Shown: positions 16,615 through 24,649 of the stretch, one piece after another
Numbering within the stretch: the first letter of the stretch is position 1
How the letters are laid out: every line of letters begins with the position of its first letter
The notes under the pieces: generated by a model
What the model saw: the letters and a program-made list of their open reading frames with translations, nothing else
The model's database searches: none
Told to the model about the DNA's origin: nothing
Program-made: the position numbers and the translations under genes
NCBI GenBank assembly: GCA_009838975.1
Contig: VXQO01000159.1
Location: 1-53,117, forward strand
DNA length: 53,117 nucleotides
Source: Gemmatimonadota bacterium
GTDB taxonomy: Bacteria; Gemmatimonadota; Gemmatimonadetes; Longimicrobiales; Gaopeijiaceae
Direction: 5' to 3'

Positions 16615-17331
16615 ATGAAGCGATACGAGATGGGAAACCGGGGCTTCGGAATCGCCGAAGCGGTCGTCGGGTGCGCTCTCCTTCTTCTACTCGTCCAGGT
16701 CGCCTGGGGGATCACTGCGGTTCAGGCCACGTTGGCCGGCAGGATTGTCGGCGAGAGCCTGGTGCTGGACGAAGCAAGGCTGGTGCACCATCTGCTCGTG
16801 ACGGAGGTCGGTCAGGGGCTGGGCAGGATCGACTGGAGCCTGTACGGGGACGCACTTCAGTTGAGGGCGTTCAGGGGAGTTGGCCTCAGATGCCGCACAC
16901 AGCCGAACGCGGGCTGGGGAGTGGCCGTGTCAGGATACCGTGCGCCGGACCCGGACAAGGACTCGGTGCTGGTCTTCTCCGAGACCTCCGGCTGGCAGCT
17001 CTCCCGGCTGCAGCGTCGCACCCGCGGCAGCGGCCTGGACTGCCAGCACATTGCCGGCTTCGGCATAGAGGTATGGACGCTCGATCCCCCACACCCCGAC
17101 GCCGTGGCGGCCCTGTACTTCGAGCGAGGCGCGTACCGCTTTTCGGCTGGCGCATTTCGCTACCGGGTCGGGAACGGAGGGTGGCAGCCGCTGACGTCCA
17201 CTGGAATCGCATCGGACTCGGCCGGTCTCGCCACGGATGGCGCCAACGATCTTTCGGCCCGGGTGGTCTGGGACGATGCGGCACTTCCTTCGCGGACCCT
17301 CTCGTGGACGGTCCGGGGAGCACGCTGATGA
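16615..17331 (+). CDS. Minor pilin, PilW/GspJ-like
   Basis: About 237 residues from the ATG at 16615, with GAGG about 8 nt upstream. Leader MKRYEMGNRG, then FGIAEAVVGCALLLLLVQV, keeping Glu5. A long helix and a beta-rich domain follow, with cysteines in LRCRTQ and GLDCQH that could form a disulfide. Size and order match PilW/GspJ. The called frame ends at the TGA at 17326-17328, which touches the next ATG at 17328. Confidence 0.75.
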
Positions 17332-18368
17332 CCGCTCGTCACCTGGGGCAGGGAGGATTCGCACTGGTGCTTGTGCTTCTCGCGCTAACGCTCCTCACTG
17401 CCATCGCATCCATGGCTCTGGCGGCATCCGTCGGACAGCTTCGCGCGGCGAGCATGGCGGGCCGAGTATTGTCCGAACGCACGGCAGCCCGTGCTGCCGT
17501 CGACGCCGTGCTGAACACCACCCGGGGGCTTCCGGCCTCGCAGGTTGGCGACTCCGCGGTGGAACTGGTCCGGAGACCATTCGCCCGGAGCGGCTGGCAG
17601 CGTGTCCTCGACCTCCGTCTGACCACGGAGATGCACGCCTTTCTGGGTGAGGCAGTGCTGATTGGCGGCGTTCCGGTGAGCCACGCACGTCTGGTGTGGT
17701 GGATGGATCCGGAAGCCCGGATTGCTGCCCACGCCGGAGCAGTGGAATCCGGTACGATCGCAATCGGTCCCGGCGCCCGCGCGCTGACCGATTCGGCCAC
17801 GTCCGGACGTACCGGCATTCCTTCCTGCCATGACCTCACGCGACTGTCGAATGTCCTTGCGGGGAGGCCGCTACAGGTTGCGTCCGGGCTCCCGTCGCCT
17901 CCGGAGTGGGGTGCCGGGGGCGATGGCTCCGACTTTGCGCGGGTCAGGCTCGGCTGGTTCGGGAGACGCTTGCTCTCGCGGCTGGCCGATCACTCGGCTG
18001 CCGCGGGAGGCCCGCTCCCCTCGGCCCGCTGCCCGGGGTGCTGGTCGGGGCTGGTGTACAGCCACGGGGACAACGAAGTGATCCGACAGGGAGCGGGTGT
18101 ACTCGTCGTGGATGGTGACCTGACCTTCGCACCCGGCTCGTCCTGGACCGGGCTCATTCTGGTGGCAGGTGACGTCACCGTCCACGACACCGCAAGGATC
18201 CAGGGGCTCGTGCGCGCGGGTGGGTCGGTCACGCTGGAGCCGGGTTCCGAGGTGGACGGATCAGCATGTTCGGCATTCCGGGCGCTCCAGGCCGCCAGTT
18301 CACTGGCCCGACCAATTCCCTTGCCGGGGCGGTCACGACTGGCTCCCGTGGCACCGGCATCGAGGTAG
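17328..18368 (+). CDS. PilX/GspK-like pseudopilin with a repetitive C-terminal domain
   Basis: 346 residues. The ATG at 17328 directly follows the previous stop. N-terminus: leader ending in GQGG, then FALVLVLLALTLLTAIASMA without Glu5, as in GspK/PilX tip proteins. The C-terminal 110 residues contain short regular turns, GVLVVDGDLTFAPGSSWTG, LILVAGDVTVHDTARIQG and LVRAGGSVTLEPGSEVDG, that look like rungs of a beta-solenoid. Cys pairs (RCPGCW) may bind metal or form a disulfide. Expected to cap the pilus with the three preceding minor pilins. The solenoid could be an adhesive or anchoring tip. Confidence 0.7.
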   Translation: MTARHLGQGGFALVLVLLALTLLTAIASMALAASVGQLRAASMAGRVLSERTAARAAVDAVLNTTRGLPASQVGDSAVELVRRPFARSGWQRVLDLRLTTEMHAFLGEAVLIGGVPVSHARLVWWMDPEARIAAHAGAVESGTIAIGPGARALTDSATSGRTGIPSCHDLTRLSNVLAGRPLQVASGLPSPPEWGAGGDGSDFARVRLGWFGRRLLSRLADHSAAAGGPLPSARCPGCWSGLVYSHGDNEVIRQGAGVLVVDGDLTFAPGSSWTGLILVAGDVTVHDTARIQGLVRAGGSVTLEPGSEVDGSACSAFRALQAASSLARPIPLPGRSRLAPVAPASR

Positions 18369-18372
18369 CGGG

Positions 18373-19410
18373 ATGGGCATCTTCGGCAGGAAGAAGACGA
18401 CCGTGGGACTCGACATCGGCAGTGCCTTCGTGAAGCTGGTGGAGATCGACCACATGGGGGACCGCCCCGAACTCCGGCGGATCATGTCGCGACCGATCCC
18501 GCCAGGGGCTGTCGTCGACGGAGAGGTCACCAATCGGGAACTTCTGTCCGACGCCGTGCGCGCGTTGCTCGAAGCCGCTGCTCTCCAGTCACGTGATGTG
18601 ATCACCGCCCTGGGCGGCCACGATGTGTTCGTCAAGAAGGTCGAACTGACGCGCGTGCCCCATGTATCCGTACGCGACCTGATTGCGCGGGAGGCGCAAC
18701 GCAGGGTTCCATTTGACCTCCAGAGCGTCCATCTCGACTACCAGACTCTCGGACCAACCCCCCCGGATGGGAGCATGGAGGCGCTGCTCGTTGCCGCCAA
18801 GAAGGAGCGCGTGCAGGCGCGCATCTCACTGCTGGAAGATGCCGGTGCCGCAGCCGCACTGCTCGATGTGGAGGCGCTCGCGCTCTGCAATGCTCTGTGT
18901 CACAACTACCGCTGTGCGTCCGAAGGTGTCGTGGCCCTCGTGAATCTCGGTTACGAGGTCACGAACATCGTAGTCCTCGAAGACGGATTCCCGGCACTGA
19001 TTCGAGATCTGCCCCTGGGCTTGAGACGTTTTGGCGAACTGCTGCAACGGGTGCACGGGCTGCCAGTCGAATTGGTGGAGGAGGTGATCCAGGGCCGTGG
19101 AGATCTCCAGGGACTCGATCGCGCCGTGGAGACGGGTGCGGACGTAATCGCGGTCGGGATCGAGCGGGCGTGCGCCATTCTCGGATCGCGGCGGCCGGGC
19201 GGCGGACTGGGTAGGGTGTTCCTGAGTGGAGGCGGCGCCTGCCTGGCGGGGGTGACAGAAGCGCTTGGACATCGAATGAAGGTGGACACACGTGTCGCCA
19301 ACCCCTGCGAACGCGTTGCCGTTGCCCCGGGTTTGCGGGGTCGCAGCGCACTGTCGGGCGCAGCGCCGCTGTTCTTCCAGGCGATCGGGCTCGCACTCCG
19401 CAACTCATAA
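18373..19410 (+). CDS. pilM: Type IV pilus assembly protein PilM
   Basis: Actin-like cytoplasmic protein that binds the N-terminus of PilN and links motor to alignment complex. 345 residues from ATG 18373. Seen: VGLDIGSAFVKLVEI (nucleotide-binding phosphate 1 loop), ALGGHDVFVKKVELTRV, VALVNLGYEVTNIVVLEDG (phosphate 2), and RVFLSGGGACLAGVTEAL (adenosine motif). Normal length for the family. The order pilM-N-O-P-Q follows. Confidence 0.92.
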   Translation: MGIFGRKKTTVGLDIGSAFVKLVEIDHMGDRPELRRIMSRPIPPGAVVDGEVTNRELLSDAVRALLEAAALQSRDVITALGGHDVFVKKVELTRVPHVSVRDLIAREAQRRVPFDLQSVHLDYQTLGPTPPDGSMEALLVAAKKERVQARISLLEDAGAAAALLDVEALALCNALCHNYRCASEGVVALVNLGYEVTNIVVLEDGFPALIRDLPLGLRRFGELLQRVHGLPVELVEEVIQGRGDLQGLDRAVETGADVIAVGIERACAILGSRRPGGGLGRVFLSGGGACLAGVTEALGHRMKVDTRVANPCERVAVAPGLRGRSALSGAAPLFFQAIGLALRNS

Positions 19411-19439
19411 CGCCGGCGTCACTCCGGAAAGGCTCCTGC

Positions 19440-20126
19440 ATGTTTGAAGTCGATCTCCTACCTGGCAACCGGGGCACCGGAACGAGGACCGGGAAAGGGA
19501 AACCTGGAAGACGTCCGTCGCGTGTGCCAGCACGGACGCTCCGGGGAGTCCTCCTTGACGGCTGGGTGCTGGGCTCGTGTCTCATTGTGCTGGGCTCCTC
19601 GGGTATCTGCATTCGTCTGGCTCTGGGGATGTCACAACGGATTGCACGGCTCGACACGACCCTTCGGGAGGCGCTTCAGGATTCCGTGCGCGTGGCCGAG
19701 CGGTTGCGGACGGGCTCGCTACTGGAGGACAGGCGGGACTCCCTGGCCGCCCGTGTGGCACTGATCGAGGAGAGTGACGCACGGCGATACGATTGGCCCC
19801 ATCTCCTGGAGGAGATTGCCGTCGCCACGCCGGAGCGAGTGTGGATCACCCGAATCAGCGACGTGACTTCCGGTCGGCCACGGATCCGATTCCGGGTGGA
19901 AGGGAAAGCCCTCGACAGCTTCGGCCTGACTCGTTTCTGGAATGCGCTTGAGGCCTCCTTCTTCGTGAAGGACGTGGAGCTGGTCGCTACGGAACACAAT
20001 CCGGTCCCGGACATGGGGCCGGACGCCAACGCCCCTGCCGCATATCACTTCGCTATCGAAGCGGGCTGGGAGGAGCCTCCACACGACATTCTGGACTTCG
20101 TTTCACTCGAGGAGATGGGGACATGA
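19440..20126 (+). CDS. pilN: Type IV pilus assembly protein PilN
   Basis: Inner-membrane alignment protein. It opens with MFEVDLLPGNRG, the PilM-binding motif type (INLLP), then a basic linker, one membrane helix (VLGSCLIVLGSSGICIRLAL, about 44-63), a coiled-coil stretch and a periplasmic ferredoxin-like domain (WPHLLEEIAVATPERVWITR). 228 residues, slightly longer than usual because of a Lys/Arg/Gly-rich linker between motif and helix. It ends 4 nt into pilO. Confidence 0.88.
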   Translation: MFEVDLLPGNRGTGTRTGKGKPGRRPSRVPARTLRGVLLDGWVLGSCLIVLGSSGICIRLALGMSQRIARLDTTLREALQDSVRVAERLRTGSLLEDRRDSLAARVALIEESDARRYDWPHLLEEIAVATPERVWITRISDVTSGRPRIRFRVEGKALDSFGLTRFWNALEASFFVKDVELVATEHNPVPDMGPDANAPAAYHFAIEAGWEEPPHDILDFVSLEEMGT

Positions 20127-20752
20127 GGACTCTGCTCCCGAACGACCCCCTGGCCAGGAGCGCCTGCCTCCTCGCACTCCTGGCGCTCCTCGGCGCGTAC
20201 TTCTTCTACACCTACCTGCACCGGCCCCGGTTGCAGAGAGTCGAGGTCCTGACGCTACGGATCGAACAGTTGGCCAGCCTGAGGCAACAGCACACTGTGG
20301 GGCACCCATCCCGGTTGGAAGACCTGGAAGGGCGTCTGGCGGCGTACGCGGCCTACCTGTCCCGGCTGGAATCTCTCGTCCCCACCAGCCAGGACGTTGT
20401 GGCGCTCCTCGCGGCGATATCGGCAGAGGAGCGTCGGACCGGGGTTGAAGTCACGACGTTGAGACCGGAACCGCGCGAGTCGGGAGACGTCTACGACCGC
20501 TGGTCCTATCAGTTGGTGGTAAGAGGTCCGTATCACTCAATCGCGTCCTTCATAACGGCAGTCGCTTCGCTGCAACGGATCATGATTGCCTCCGATGTCA
20601 CCATCACTCCGGAACCCGCCTTCCCTGCCGATGCCGTCGGTTCGAGCGTTTCCCTCGTGGCGAGCTTTCGGATTCACACCCATGTCGTTCCTGGGCCGAT
20701 GGTCCAGGACGCTTCGACCCCGCCCGCTGACGAGGATTCGCATCTGCCATGA
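20123..20752 (+). CDS. pilO: Type IV pilus assembly protein PilO
   Basis: 209 residues with one N-terminal membrane helix (ACLLALLALLGAYFFYTYL, about 14-32), a coiled coil and a periplasmic domain containing VPTSQDVVALLAAISAEERRTG and YHSIASFITAVASLQRIM, both typical of PilO. It pairs with PilN in the inner-membrane alignment complex. Overlaps both neighbours by 4 nt. Confidence 0.9.
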   Translation: MRTLLPNDPLARSACLLALLALLGAYFFYTYLHRPRLQRVEVLTLRIEQLASLRQQHTVGHPSRLEDLEGRLAAYAAYLSRLESLVPTSQDVVALLAAISAEERRTGVEVTTLRPEPRESGDVYDRWSYQLVVRGPYHSIASFITAVASLQRIMIASDVTITPEPAFPADAVGSSVSLVASFRIHTHVVPGPMVQDASTPPADEDSHLP

Positions 20753-21324
20753 CGGTCAACCGATCATTCGCCGCCATATCCGGGACGATCCCGTTCCGTC
20801 TTCCAGCCCTCGGGCTCTGGCCAGTGGCCGCATGGGTCACGGCACTCCTGGAGGCTGGATCCGTCAGACCCCAACAGGCGCCGCCGAGCGTACACGCTGC
20901 GGCTAACATCGGCCAGGACACCGTGGCGGCGGGCATATCCGAACCGTCCAGTGGGTTGATACACGAACGAGAATCTTTCGTCTACACGGCGCGGCAAAGG
21001 GATCCGTTCGTTCCACCAAAGCGCTCGACGACGACGGGCGCATTCACGGATGCCATCCGGCTTCTCGGCATCATCCGCCACGATCGGGCCGACCTTGGTG
21101 TGATCCTGCTGGACACCATGCGGACAGCTGTCGATGAAACCGATTCCCGGGTCCCGGACGGGAGCCCACCGCAAGCGGTTCGACTGCGCCTGGGACAAAC
21201 TCTGGGTGACATGCGTCTGACCCGGATCCACTCGGACCACATCTTGCTGGAGGCGGACGTGCCCACCGGGGTCGTTCGCCGGGTGCTCCGAGTTCCTCGG
21301 ACCAACGAGAGGATCCCGTCGTGA
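20749..21324 (+). CDS. pilP: Type IV pilus assembly protein PilP-like
   Basis: 191-residue exported protein placed exactly where PilP belongs. A weak hydrophobic N-terminus (LPALGLWPVAAWVTALL) is the signal or anchor; no clear lipobox Cys is seen, unlike classic PilP lipoproteins. FVYTARQRDPFVPP corresponds to the RDPF box of PilP, followed by a beta domain (IRLLGIIRHDRADLGVILLD, VRLRLGQTLGDMRLTRI). It would connect PilN/PilO to the PilQ secretin. Confidence 0.8.
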   Translation: MTVNRSFAAISGTIPFRLPALGLWPVAAWVTALLEAGSVRPQQAPPSVHAAANIGQDTVAAGISEPSSGLIHERESFVYTARQRDPFVPPKRSTTTGAFTDAIRLLGIIRHDRADLGVILLDTMRTAVDETDSRVPDGSPPQAVRLRLGQTLGDMRLTRIHSDHILLEADVPTGVVRRVLRVPRTNERIPS

Positions 21325-22733
21325 AGGGGCTCAGGTTGGGTGCACTGCTCACGATTCTCTCTGCATCGGGAGGCGTTGGATTGCCGGAGGCCGGTGCCAT
21401 GGCACAGGAGGCGGCGCCGACCAGGGAGGCATCACAGGAAGAGATTGGCCGCCCGATCGATGTCACCTTTGTCGACACCCCAATACGGGACGCGCTATTC
21501 ACCTTCGCCGCGTTTGCGGGTCGCTCGATCGTGTCCGGAGCGGATGTACAGGGGCGCGTGTCGGCCGAAATCCGTGATCAGCCGTGGGATGTTGCGCTGC
21601 GGACGCTGCTGGACGCCTACGGCCTGGTATCTCGGGAGCAGGACGGGGGCATCATCCTGGTAGAGAGGGCCGGCACTCTCATGGAACAGGAGGCCGTTCT
21701 TCCCCTTGAGACCATGGTTCTCAGGGCAACCTATATCGAGGCTGGCGAACTGCAAAACCTGGTGATGCCACTCCTGACGGAACGCGGCAGGGCATCCATC
21801 GGCTCGCGCACCAACACCCTGGTCGTCACCGACATCCCGCGGGTTCTGGACAGGGCAGCCGACCTTGCGGGCGAGGTCGATATCCCGGTGGGCCAGGTCG
21901 ACATCGCGGCCAGGATCATTTTCGTCAACCGAACCGGGCTCGCCGGGTTCGGCATTACCTACGACCTCAAGGATGTGGGGGGCAATCAACTCAACCTCCT
22001 TACTCCGGGCTTCGTCGATCTGGACGGCGACGGCGTTCTGTCCCTGCCGGAGGAGCAGGTCCCGGCAGGCACGGATGTGATCTCGCTCGGGGGCAACTCG
22101 CTTGCAGCACTGGGCAACGCTGCCGACCGCATCTCCAACCCTACTCTTTCCCTGCTGACCTCGCTGGTCGTGGGGCGCACTACGCTAGTCGGCTTCATCA
22201 GCGCGCTCGAATCGGCACAGTTGACGGATGTCGAAGCCGAGCCGTCGGTTCGCGTCATGAACAACCGGACTGCCAGAGTCGTGGTGGGGGAGGAAACACC
22301 GGTACGGGTGCTCGACGCCGGTGCCCAGGTACAGTCCGGAACCGGTGGGGACGGGCGCGGTGCATTCCCGGTCGCCACCGTGGACTACAAGGAGACGGGG
22401 GTGATTCTGGAAGTGGCGCCGCGCATCACGGAGAGCGGTCAGGTTCTTCTGAGTCTCTCGGCCGAGAGATCATCGGCGGACTTGGCACCTTCGGATGTGG
22501 GATTCGTCTTCCGTCGGCAGATGGCGGAATCGCAGGTTCTGGTTGACAACGGGCAAACCGTCGTGATCGGCGGCCTGACCGTCAGGGAGGTCGCCGAGGT
22601 GCGCTCGGGCATCCCTCTGCTCATGGACATCCCGCTCATCGGCCGCCTGTTTCGCTCCAACAGGGAGTCGTCCATCCAACGCGATCTGCTGATCATGGTC
22701 ACCCCGACGATCGTGGGCTCCGCTTCCCCATGA
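21321..22733 (+). CDS. pilQ: Type IV pilus secretin PilQ
   Basis: Outer-membrane channel for the pilus. 470 residues, short for PilQ: the signal peptide (LGALLTILSASGGVG) is followed directly by an STN/N0-like domain (IDVTFVDTPIRDALFTFAAF), one N1-like domain (LRATYIEAGELQNLVMPLL...NTLVVTDIPRVLDRA) and the secretin domain with VEAEPSVRVMNNRTARVVVGEETPV and the C-terminal VDNGQTVVIGGLTVREV...GIPLLMDIPLIGRLFR. The AMIN domains that bind peptidoglycan in longer PilQ are absent, so anchoring must come from elsewhere. The GTG start overlaps pilP. Confidence 0.92.
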   Translation: MKGLRLGALLTILSASGGVGLPEAGAMAQEAAPTREASQEEIGRPIDVTFVDTPIRDALFTFAAFAGRSIVSGADVQGRVSAEIRDQPWDVALRTLLDAYGLVSREQDGGIILVERAGTLMEQEAVLPLETMVLRATYIEAGELQNLVMPLLTERGRASIGSRTNTLVVTDIPRVLDRAADLAGEVDIPVGQVDIAARIIFVNRTGLAGFGITYDLKDVGGNQLNLLTPGFVDLDGDGVLSLPEEQVPAGTDVISLGGNSLAALGNAADRISNPTLSLLTSLVVGRTTLVGFISALESAQLTDVEAEPSVRVMNNRTARVVVGEETPVRVLDAGAQVQSGTGGDGRGAFPVATVDYKETGVILEVAPRITESGQVLLSLSAERSSADLAPSDVGFVFRRQMAESQVLVDNGQTVVIGGLTVREVAEVRSGIPLLMDIPLIGRLFRSNRESSIQRDLLIMVTPTIVGSASP

Positions 22734-22811
22734 ACCGGGCCTTTGCTATCTATGACAACCCGCCCGCAGCCGGCAGGACCGGCGAGTCAGGACCCGAACT
22801 CAACCTGCTAG

Positions 22812-24044
22812 ATGCCGCAAGCACATCTGTCCTTTCACACCGCAGGGGAATCCCACGGACGCGGCCTGGTGGCCGTAGTGGAGGGGTTGCCCGCGGGTCT
22901 GCCCCTGGATCCCGCCACCGACATCGATCCGGAGCTGACACGCCGACAGGGTGGATACGGCAGGGGGCGGCGGATGCAGATCGAGTCTGACCGTGCGGAA
23001 ATCGTTTCGGGCCTGCGCCTGGGCGTCACGCTGGGTTCGCCGCTCTCCATGGTGATCTGGAATCGTGACTGGCAGAACTGGACAAAGGCGATGGCGCACG
23101 AGTTTCCCGATCCGGCAGGGAATCCGAAGGCGCTCCGCCCCGTGTACCTGCCGAGACCGGGCCATGCGGATCTCACGGGTGTTCTGAAGTACGACCGCCG
23201 CGATGCCCGCGACATTCTCGAGCGGGCATCCGCGCGTGAGACCGCGGCCCGGGTCGCATGCGGTGCTGTGGCAAAGACCCTGCTTCGTGGGTTGGGAGCG
23301 ACCGTGGGCAGCTACGTCACTCGTATCGGGAACATCGAGACCGGCCCGCCGGAAACGATTCCCGACGACCTGAACGCAGCTGCAGACGCCTCACCCGTTC
23401 GCACCCTCGATCGGGGCGCCGAGTCTGCCATGATCGCCGCGATCGACACGGCCAGGAAAGAAGGCGACACCCTTGGGGGCTGCTTCGAGGTCGTGGCCAG
23501 GGGTCTGCCGGTCGGGTTGGGAAGCCACGTTTCCTGGGATCGCAAGCTGGACGGGCGCTTGGCACAGGCGGTGATGTCGGTGCATGCCATCAAGGGTGTC
23601 GAGATCGGCCCCGCATTCATCAACGCGGGACGTCCCGGATCCCGGGTCCACGATGCCATCTATCGTGACGGGGACGCGCAGCGCGCGGGAGGCTACGGAC
23701 GGAGGGGCAACCGGGCCGGGGGCCTGGAGGGCGGAATCACGACGGGCGCACCGCTGGTGGTCCGCGGCGCGATGAAACCGATATCGACTCTCCTCCGCAA
23801 GCGTCTCCCGAGCGTCGACCTGAGGGACGGCTCTACAAGGGAAGCTGCTGTCGAGCGCAGCGATGTCTGCGCGGTTCCCGCGGCCGCCGTCGTCGCCGAG
23901 GCGATGGTTGCGCTGGTACTGGCCGATGCGGTTCTGGAGAAGTTCGGTGGCGACTCGATCGGCGAACTGCGGCGCAATTTCGAGTCGTATGTCGATTACC
24001 TCACCTCGCGCGGCTTTGGCGAACGCGAGTGGGAGGGCCCATGA
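22812..24044 (+). CDS. aroC: Chorismate synthase
   Basis: Catalyses the last step of the shikimate pathway, EPSP to chorismate, using reduced FMN. Full length at 410 residues. Seen: HTAGESHGRGLVAVVEGLPAG at the N-terminus, RRQGGYGRGRRMQIESD, RPGHADLTGVLKYDRRDARDILERASARETAARVACGA, and near the C-terminus RSDVCAVPAAAVVAEAM. The ATG at 22812 lies 78 bp after pilQ. It overlaps aroK, so two steps of aromatic biosynthesis are paired here. Confidence 0.96.
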   Translation: MPQAHLSFHTAGESHGRGLVAVVEGLPAGLPLDPATDIDPELTRRQGGYGRGRRMQIESDRAEIVSGLRLGVTLGSPLSMVIWNRDWQNWTKAMAHEFPDPAGNPKALRPVYLPRPGHADLTGVLKYDRRDARDILERASARETAARVACGAVAKTLLRGLGATVGSYVTRIGNIETGPPETIPDDLNAAADASPVRTLDRGAESAMIAAIDTARKEGDTLGGCFEVVARGLPVGLGSHVSWDRKLDGRLAQAVMSVHAIKGVEIGPAFINAGRPGSRVHDAIYRDGDAQRAGGYGRRGNRAGGLEGGITTGAPLVVRGAMKPISTLLRKRLPSVDLRDGSTREAAVERSDVCAVPAAAVVAEAMVALVLADAVLEKFGGDSIGELRRNFESYVDYLTSRGFGEREWEGP

Positions 24045-24649
24045 GAGCAACCCCTCCCGCGGCAATCGCCCAGGACGCGGCCGGATTCTTGCGGCGCATC
24101 GTCATCATCGGATTCATGGGAGCCGGGAAGTCCACGGTGGGATCAGTACTGGCTCGTTGCATCGGATGGGATTTCGTCGATCTGGACGACGAGGTGGCAC
24201 GGCGCGAGGGAATGCCCGTGCATGAGATCATCCGCGAGCGCGGAATAGCGGGCTTCCGGCGTGTAGAGTCGACGGTGGGCCGGGAGCTTCTGCGATGCCG
24301 GGCCACAGTGATTTCCGTCGGTGGGGGCTGGCCGGCGGAATCGGGTCACATGGACATGCTCGACAGCACAACTGTGTCGATCTGGCTCCGAGTAGGCGCA
24401 GAAACGGCGCTGGACAGGATCGCGGGGTCGGACACGGCAAGACCTCTACTGCAGGTCGATGACCCGGTGGGGACGGCGGAAGCTCTGCTCCGAGAGCGGG
24501 TCCCTCACTACCGGCGTGGGAACATCGTCGTGGATACGGAGGACAGGGCGCCGGAAGAGGTGGTCATGGAAATACTGAAGCACATCAGCCCTTCGAAGGA
24601 CACGCCGGTGACCGGGAGGGCAGGATGGAAAGGGAAAGAACGCGAGTGA
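24041..24649 (+). CDS. aroK: Shikimate kinase
   Basis: Phosphorylates shikimate with ATP. GGGAGGG lies 3 nt before the ATG at 24041, which overlaps the aroC stop. Seen: Walker A GFMGAGKSTVG, DLDDEVARREG (Mg and substrate), FRRVESTVGREL, VISVGGGWPA and the lid region SDTARPLLQ. 202 residues, slightly longer than usual because of an 18-residue N-terminal lead and a short basic tail. The stop overlaps the start of topA. Confidence 0.93.
   Translation: MRATPPAAIAQDAAGFLRRIVIIGFMGAGKSTVGSVLARCIGWDFVDLDDEVARREGMPVHEIIRERGIAGFRRVESTVGRELLRCRATVISVGGGWPAESGHMDMLDSTTVSIWLRVGAETALDRIAGSDTARPLLQVDDPVGTAEALLRERVPHYRRGNIVVDTEDRAPEEVVMEILKHISPSKDTPVTGRAGWKGKERE

Noticed and set aside
22730-22990. Small frame starting at the pilQ stop
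   Set aside because: Runs out of frame into aroC, and its translation is shadow-like.
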